NCBI RefSeq assembly: GCF_004345705.1
Contig: NZ_SLWV01000042.1
Location: forward strand, 1 to 19,045
Direction of reading: 5' to 3'
DNA: 19,045 nucleotides
Source of the DNA: Marinisporobacter balticus
GTDB lineage: Bacteria > Bacillota > Clostridia > Peptostreptococcales > Thermotaleaceae
Below the pieces are notes generated by a model. The model was not told the DNA's origin and did not search any database. It saw only the letters and a list, made by a program, of their open reading frames with translations. Positions 15,269-19,045 of the stretch are shown in pieces. Both the position numbers and the translations under genes were made by a program. The first letter of the stretch is position 1; each line of letters begins with the position of its first letter.

Positions 15269-16023
15269 TATTTTAAATCCTCCTTTTTGAAATGGTGATA
15301 GGTCATAAAGAAACCGACTGCTGATAACAAAAGAATAATTCCCACAGATACGGCAGTGGGGTAGCCGGTACTCTCGATTTTACCCTGCACAAGAAAAAAT
15401 GTGGCTGTCCACGGATATATTGCACCCCATTCTTTATTTGCGAGAGCTGCACTGCCCATGACGATAACAGCAGAACCAATCATAGGGGAAACAAATCCCT
15501 TTGTTTTTCCTGCGACAAATACAAAAGGAGAAGTTGTTAAAAACATTAGGATACCGCCAAGTAAAAACTTTTGAAACCACTCGATTGCCACAAGCAAGCT
15601 GTATCCTTCCATTGTAAAAATAGCGTGGTATATTCCACAAACGATAAAAATACCTGCCCATGTCACAATGTTAAGAGTAACAATCCAAAGCAGTAAAGCA
15701 CAAGACTTGCCAAGCAGTAGTTTTGTTCTTGAGATAGGAATGGGTAATATAGTTTTAAGTGTACTTTCTGTATATTCTCTACTGAATAAAAATGCAGCAA
15801 TTGCCACATAAACCATCATATTTGTCAGTAGCATGGTATAGAGTACACTGCTGTTGTAAACATCAGATAAAGTAAAGACAAGCTCTGGTTTGTCAAAATG
15901 AGTTTGCAGAGCCTCTAATAGCATTAACAATGGTGTAGATAGCACCCCTGCAATACTAATTGGTATTATTTTTGACCGCTTTAATTTAAGCAGTTCACAG
16001 GAAATAATCTTAAGCAATGCCAT
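15268..16023 (-). CDS. bcrB: bacitracin ABC exporter permease BcrB
   Basis: From the ATG at 16023 the product has 251 residues. It begins LLKIISCELLKLKRSKIIPI and has about six membrane segments, the layout of ABC-2 permeases of the BcrB type. ESTLKTILPIPISRTKLLLG after the second segment is a typical cytosolic coupling region. The start is uncertain: GGAGGTG lies only two bases before this ATG, so a TTG six bases further in, with ideal spacing, may be the real start. The gene overlaps the end of bcrA, and together with BcrA it would export or release bacitracin from the membrane. Confidence 0.88.
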   Translation of the reverse strand: MALLKIISCELLKLKRSKIIPISIAGVLSTPLLMLLEALQTHFDKPELVFTLSDVYNSSVLYTMLLTNMMVYVAIAAFLFSREYTESTLKTILPIPISRTKLLLGKSCALLLWIVTLNIVTWAGIFIVCGIYHAIFTMEGYSLLVAIEWFQKFLLGGILMFLTTSPFVFVAGKTKGFVSPMIGSAVIVMGSAALANKEWGAIYPWTATFFLVQGKIESTGYPTAVSVGIILLLSAVGFFMTYHHFKKEDLK

Positions 16024-16933
16024 CACCTCCAATCAGTTTAGAAAAGTATTCCTCTAAGTTTTCCTCACTGGCATTTATCTTTGTGACAAGTAGTCCATTT
16101 AAGGCAAAATCACGATTGATGTCCCCTATACTGTGGTTGAAATCGTAAACTTTTAGCGTATTGTCCTGCACCGTAAAGTCTGTGATATGATAGCGGCTTT
16201 CTAAAATTTTTGCAGCCGCTTGTCCATCCGACAAATCAAATTGAGTGTATTTTCGGTTCCTTTTGTGTAACTCTTCTATATCAACCTCTTCTATCAAATG
16301 ACCCTCGTGCATAACACCAATAATATCTGCAATTTGCTCAATCTCGCTTAAAACATGGCTTGATATAAAAATAGTGGTACCATTGTCGTGGCTAAGTTTA
16401 GATAGAAATGAGCGAATTTCTGATATTCCAATTGGGTCAAGTCCGTTAATTGGTTCATCAAGTATAAGTAGCTTTGGCTCGTGCATAATAGCAGCGGCAA
16501 TACCAAGCCGCTGTTTCATGCCAAGGGAATAGTCGGCAAAGACCTTTCTTTTTTCCTCATGCAGCCCCACAATTTCAAGAGCGCTTAGGACTGCGTTTTT
16601 GCAAAGTTGCCCTCGCAATTTAGCGAGAATATGCAAATTCTCATATCCTGTTAAATTACCGTAGAACCCTGGTGTTTCAATAATCGAACCTATTTTGCTA
16701 TAAATAGCAGTTTCATTGTCCTTATAGTCTTTTCCAAACAGTCTGACAGTTCCATCTGTTGGGAAAGTAAGTTTCAACATCATTTTCATTGCGGTGGTTT
16801 TCCCGGCTCCATTTCTGCCAAGCAGTCCATAAATCTTCCCTTTTGGCACATGAAGATTTACCTTATCAACAACGGTAGCGGTTCCATATCGCTTGGTAAG
16901 ATTATTAGTTTCAATAATTAATTCCATAAGCAT
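16010..16933 (-). CDS. bcrA: bacitracin ABC exporter ATPase BcrA
   Basis: The 307-residue ATPase has Walker A GRNGAGKTT (about 39-47), Q-loop region IIETPGFYG, signature YSLGMKQRLG, Walker B LLILDEPINGLDP and H-loop ISSHVLSEIEQ. The C-terminal extension of about 90 residues is normal for BcrA-type drug exporters. The frame is open up to 17065, but that part covers the promoter and BcrR operator, so I place the start at the ATG at 16933 (AAGGA nearby); the ATG at 16927 is almost equally good. It is the first gene of bcrABD and is led by a promoter with a BcrR site. Confidence 0.93.
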   Translation of the reverse strand: MLMELIIETNNLTKRYGTATVVDKVNLHVPKGKIYGLLGRNGAGKTTAMKMMLKLTFPTDGTVRLFGKDYKDNETAIYSKIGSIIETPGFYGNLTGYENLHILAKLRGQLCKNAVLSALEIVGLHEEKRKVFADYSLGMKQRLGIAAAIMHEPKLLILDEPINGLDPIGISEIRSFLSKLSHDNGTTIFISSHVLSEIEQIADIIGVMHEGHLIEEVDIEELHKRNRKYTQFDLSDGQAAAKILESRYHITDFTVQDNTLKVYDFNHSIGDINRDFALNGLLVTKINASEENLEEYFSKLIGGDGIA

Positions 16934-16975
16934 TATTCCTTTCTGTGTATTTCTGTTTCTGCTGATCACAAATTT

Positions 16976-17004
16976 ATTATCTGTTCCAGTGTGGTAAAAG
17001 CCAA
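16976..17004 (-). promoter_or_regulatory. bcrABD promoter
   Basis: TTGGCT (17004-16999) and GATAAT (16981-16976) on the minus strand have a 17-bp spacer, 42 bp before the bcrA start. The weak -35 box fits a promoter that needs an activator; the BcrR site lies about 32 bp further upstream. Confidence 0.65.
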
Positions 17005-17035
17005 GAAACCTACCGTCACAAAAGAAAAAAACTCC

Positions 17036-17050
17036 GACACTTATCGTGTC
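17036..17050. promoter_or_regulatory. BcrR operator GACA-N7-TGTC
   Basis: GACACTTATCGTGTC matches the published BcrR recognition pattern GACA-N7-TGTC from Enterococcus faecalis exactly. It sits between bcrR and the bcrA promoter. The enterococcal promoter has two such sites; here I find only one clear copy. Confidence 0.82.
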
Positions 17051-17082
17051 AGAGCCTGTTTTCAAGGGATTTATGGCAATTT

Positions 17083-17697
17083 TTATTTTGTTCTGCTTTG
17101 CTGTAGCAATAAAAATATCTTCACTGCAAAAAACAAGAAAAGCAGTATTGTTGCATATGGTTCTCTTGCCGCAGCAAATAAACAGATTGCTACCGCACCT
17201 ATTGCGATAGAAACTTTCGAGGTAATGCTATACAATAACTCTTTATCGAAGCAAATAAAAGCAAGTCTGGCAATTCCAAGTCCAATTATAAATAAAAAAA
17301 TAGCCCAATGTATTCCAATATCTAAATTTGGTAAATGAGTATTTGACAGAAGATTTACATGGTAAAACTGGTTGCCTTGAGGTTCTCCATAGATTGGTAA
17401 TACAATAAGTGCAACTGCCAATACATCTATTATTCCGCTGATAATGTTATACATTCTTTTAACATTAGAGTAGTTTTCAGTTTTGGCAAGGGTAATCAGT
17501 TCTTCACCCGATAGCAGTTCATCTATGGTCACAGAAAAGAATTTGGAAATACACTTGAGTGACTCAATGTTAGGGTAGCCTTTGCCGCTTTCCCATTTTG
17601 AAATTGCTGTCCTTGATACATATAATTGCTCTGCAAGCTGTTCCTGCGTTAGGTTTTTCCCAGTTCTAAGTTGTTGTAGTTTTTCGTTAAATTCCAT
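17083..17697 (-). CDS. bcrR: BcrR, membrane-bound one-component bacitracin sensor
   Basis: The 204-residue protein combines an XRE helix-turn-helix at about 8-62 (TQEQLAEQLYVSRTAISKWE) with four predicted membrane segments, near 81-103, 128-150, 156-176 and 181-198. This is the exact layout and length of BcrR, which senses bacitracin in the membrane and activates bcrABD by binding GACA-N7-TGTC. Such a site lies in the following intergenic region. AGGAGG lies 7 bases before the ATG. The start overlaps the end of the small HTH gene by 11 bp, so the two are co-transcribed. Confidence 0.92.
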   Translation of the reverse strand: MEFNEKLQQLRTGKNLTQEQLAEQLYVSRTAISKWESGKGYPNIESLKCISKFFSVTIDELLSGEELITLAKTENYSNVKRMYNIISGIIDVLAVALIVLPIYGEPQGNQFYHVNLLSNTHLPNLDIGIHWAIFLFIIGLGIARLAFICFDKELLYSITSKVSIAIGAVAICLFAAAREPYATILLFLFFAVKIFLLLQQSRTK

Positions 17698-17884
17698 GCT
17701 TGGCCTCCTGTTGATTTTTTACTTTTATACGCCCATCAGCGGGCTTTTCTGCATCTTTGGGTATCATCCACGCCCGACCAAATTTTAGAGTGCCCTCAAT
17801 GCGATTTTCTTCACATAATTTTTGTATCCGCCGTTCCGATATCCCCCATTTTTCAGAGGCGTTTTTCACCGAAATATAATCCAT
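17687..17884 (-). CDS. small helix-turn-helix DNA-binding protein
   Basis: From the ATG at 17884 (GGAAG upstream) the product has 65 residues: ISVKNASEKWGISERRIQKL, CEENRIEGTLKFGRAWMIPK, then a charged tail. This is the excisionase/MerR-like wHTH fold common as a small regulator in Firmicutes integrative elements. A longer start at 17947 would overlap the promoter and is not preferred. It overlaps the bcrR start by 11 bp and shares its promoter. Whether it regulates bcr or mobility is unknown; an excisionase role is possible but no integrase is present nearby. Confidence 0.8.
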   Translation of the reverse strand: MDYISVKNASEKWGISERRIQKLCEENRIEGTLKFGRAWMIPKDAEKPADGRIKVKNQQEAKHGI

Positions 17885-17918
17885 AATCAACTTCCTTTCG
17901 ATAAAACAATATGCATTG

Positions 17919-17947
17919 ATTATATACGGAATGACGAATAATAACAA
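17919..17947 (-). promoter_or_regulatory. promoter of the HTH-bcrR transcript
   Basis: TTGTTA (17947-17942) and a perfect TATAAT (17924-17919) on the minus strand are 17 bp apart, 35 bp before the HTH start codon. This would give steady expression of bcrR. Confidence 0.75.
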
Positions 17948-18025
17948 GTGTCTTTTTGTCTTTTAGCCTCTCGGTTTTATCCGTCGTTGAGTTACTAAAA
18001 TTCATAAGCTTGCAATCCTTTCCTG

Positions 18026-18600
18026 CTAAGAAATACCATAGGATAATATTGGTTTTTGAAGACTGAAGGCATTTTTTACAGCTTGTAATGCAAGGTTAGT
18101 ATCAATAGATTTAGACATAGCATAGCCAATTATTTTTCTACTATATAAATCCATAACTGAAGCTAAATAGCACCAACCATCCTTAATTGTGTAAATATAT
18201 GTTAGATCTATTACCCATTTTTCATTGATTGTAGTAGTGTTAAAATCCCTTTTTAATACGTTTTCCTGTTCCTCTATTTTTCTTTTAGAGGATGTTGGTC
18301 TGTATTTTCTTGCTATGATAGATTTTATTCCTAATTTCTTCATTAAACGTTGGGTTCTTTTCGAACTAATAGTTACACCTAATGTTTTTAGTGATTCATT
18401 TATTTTGATTGCTCCATAGCGATTTTTGCTTTCTTTGTGAATATTTATAATTTTTTTCTCTATCTCTACATTTTCTAATTCTCTGTTGCTTGGCTTCTTA
18501 TTTAGGTATTTATAATAAGAGCTTCTAGACACCTTTAGAACCCTACACATAAGCTTAATATCATGATGTTTTTTGTTGTTAGTAATGAATTCAAATATAG
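18026..18600 (-). pseudogene. IS3 family transposase OrfB, C-terminally truncated
   Basis: The frame opens before the ATG at 18550 and is reached from orfA by a -1 shift. It carries the HTH_21 region CRVLKVSRSSYYKYLNKKPS, NRYGAIKINESLKTLG, and the rve core: INEKWVIDLTYIYTIKDGW with the first Asp and YLASVMDLYSRKIIGYAMSK with the second. It stops after SLQKPILSYGIS where other sequence begins, so the DDE glutamate region (about 100 residues) is lost. The right-hand end of the IS was removed when it was joined to the bcr segment near 18050. It should be inactive. Confidence 0.85.
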
Positions 18601-18603
18601 TAG

Positions 18604-18885
18604 TTACTTCCTTGCGAATATGCCCATAGCCTTTTTTAATATTTCAATTTCCTCTTCAAGTTTTGCATTTTTCTTTAATAAATTTTTATATTCTTCTGCT
18701 GTTATTGTTGTATCTTTATCCACTGAAACAGGTTTATTTTTCTTTATCCATCCAGTTATTGTTGATTTTGATATGGCATATTCACTACTTAACGCTGTTA
18801 GGCTCTTTCCAGAGTTATAAAGCTCTACTATTGTTTTTTTGAATTCATCTGTATATTGTTTTTGACCTCTTGCCATTATAAACAC
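18604..18885 (-). CDS. IS3 family transposase OrfA
   Basis: The ORF encodes 93 residues, of which about the last 91 (from MARGQKQYTDEFKKTIVELY) are typical. The HTH is SEYAISKSTITGWIKKN and a leucine-zipper-like helix, LLKKNAKLEEEIEILKKAMG, closes the protein. OrfA binds the terminal repeats and provides the N-terminus of the OrfAB fusion transposase. A slippery A6G at 18637-18631 near its end allows a -1 shift into orfB. The gene itself looks intact, but its partner is truncated. The start may be the second methionine, since this leaves a better distance to AAGGAAG. Confidence 0.88.
   Translation of the reverse strand: MFIMARGQKQYTDEFKKTIVELYNSGKSLTALSSEYAISKSTITGWIKKNKPVSVDKDTTITAEEYKNLLKKNAKLEEEIEILKKAMGIFARK
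18631..18637 (-). promoter_or_regulatory. programmed -1 frameshift site of IS3
   Basis: On the minus strand the heptamer A-AAA-AAG is in the orfA frame as TTA AAA AAG. Slipping back one base leads into GYGHIRKEVTTIFEF, which is open into orfB. This is the classic IS3-family signal. Confidence 0.8.
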
Positions 18886-18909
18886 TTCCTTTTCTTAGCT
18901 ATATTTTAA

Positions 18910-18933
18910 AGTGTTCGGCTTTCAGTGTCTACA
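18910..18933. repeat. IS3 element left terminal repeat (approximate)
   Basis: Read on the minus strand the stretch begins TGTAGACACTGAAAGCCG, upstream of orfA, with the TGTAGACACT form common in this IS subgroup. The matching right end is absent because orfB is cut off. Exact borders cannot be set without the other end. Confidence 0.55.
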
Positions 18934-19045
18934 ATATTATACTAACACCAAATTGAAAGTCTAATGCTAACCGAAAATAAGTTTAACCGGCCAGAAAATT
19001 TTTCAGCACGTGACTTTTTTATGAAAAACCTCCTTCCTACTATAG
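18934..19045. other. right flank with an isolated ribosome binding site
   Basis: On the minus strand GGAAGGAGG at about 19027-19036 is followed after TTTTTC by ATA AAA AAG, a position where ATG would be expected, then 24 further open codons until TAG. It may be the damaged start of a gene interrupted by the IS3 element. No product can be named. Confidence 0.25.

Noticed and set aside
17687..17947. Longer start for the HTH protein at 17947
   Set aside because: The added residues cover a TTGTTA-17-TATAAT promoter and lack an RBS; the ATG at 17884 has one.
17853..18005. 50-codon minus-strand ORF starting MNFSNSTTDKTERLKD with an AGGAAAGG upstream
   Set aside because: It overlaps the HTH promoter and gene in another frame and has no recognisable family; more likely a chance frame.

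Overview
This window looks like the accessory region of a low-GC Firmicutes genome (Clostridia, Erysipelotrichia or a relative). It is AT-rich, has strong AGGAGG-type ribosome binding sites, and carries families typical of Gram-positive integrative elements: a bcr-type bacitracin cassette, NisI/SpaI-type lantibiotic immunity, an XRE/HipA-like kinase pair and Tn3, IS21, IS110 and IS3 elements. I see no rRNA, tRNA or CRISPR array. The window reads as a patchwork of intact small resistance or regulation modules separated by broken mobile elements and gene scars.

Left part (1-4320). An HxlR regulator lies upstream of a gene that leaves the window at its left edge. Divergent to it is a ferredoxin-nitroreductase fusion. 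After a gene-poor stretch with two hairpins come a 49-aa ORF, the C-terminal end of an alpha/beta hydrolase, and the C-terminal end of an IS21 IstB abutting it. A TetR regulator and a SAM methyltransferase follow, overlapping as ATGA. They share a near-consensus promoter whose spacer is itself a GTAAAC-N4-GTTTAC palindrome.

Middle (4320-10650). Two copies of a gap-free 102-bp sequence, 3437 bp apart, bracket a broken IS110 transposase, an XRE/HipA-like kinase operon with a palindrome in its promoter spacer, and two tiny ORFs that look like leftovers of a conjugation operon. Right of the second copy is a decayed lantibiotic-immunity/regulation locus: a truncated MutG/SpaG-like permease, an apparently intact NisI/SpaI-like lipoprotein, and a scar joining a response-regulator start to a broken NisK/SpaK-like kinase. 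A VOC-family fragment follows.

Right part (10650-19045). A MATE exporter is paired with a MarR regulator that has an operator-like palindrome. Next come a Tn3-family 38-bp terminal repeat with an internally deleted tnpA, and a scrambled sigma-70-like gene. Then there is a complete bcrR-bcrA-bcrB-bcrD cassette, including a GACA-N7-TGTC site that matches the published BcrR operator, preceded by a small HTH gene with its own promoter. The window closes with an IS3-family element (orfA, a -1 frameshift signal, truncated orfB).

The intact genes point to defence against cell-envelope antibiotics and toxic small molecules: the bcr cassette against bacitracin, the lipoprotein against a lantibiotic, and the MATE exporter and nitroreductase against small molecules. 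The debris between them records repeated insertion and deletion.
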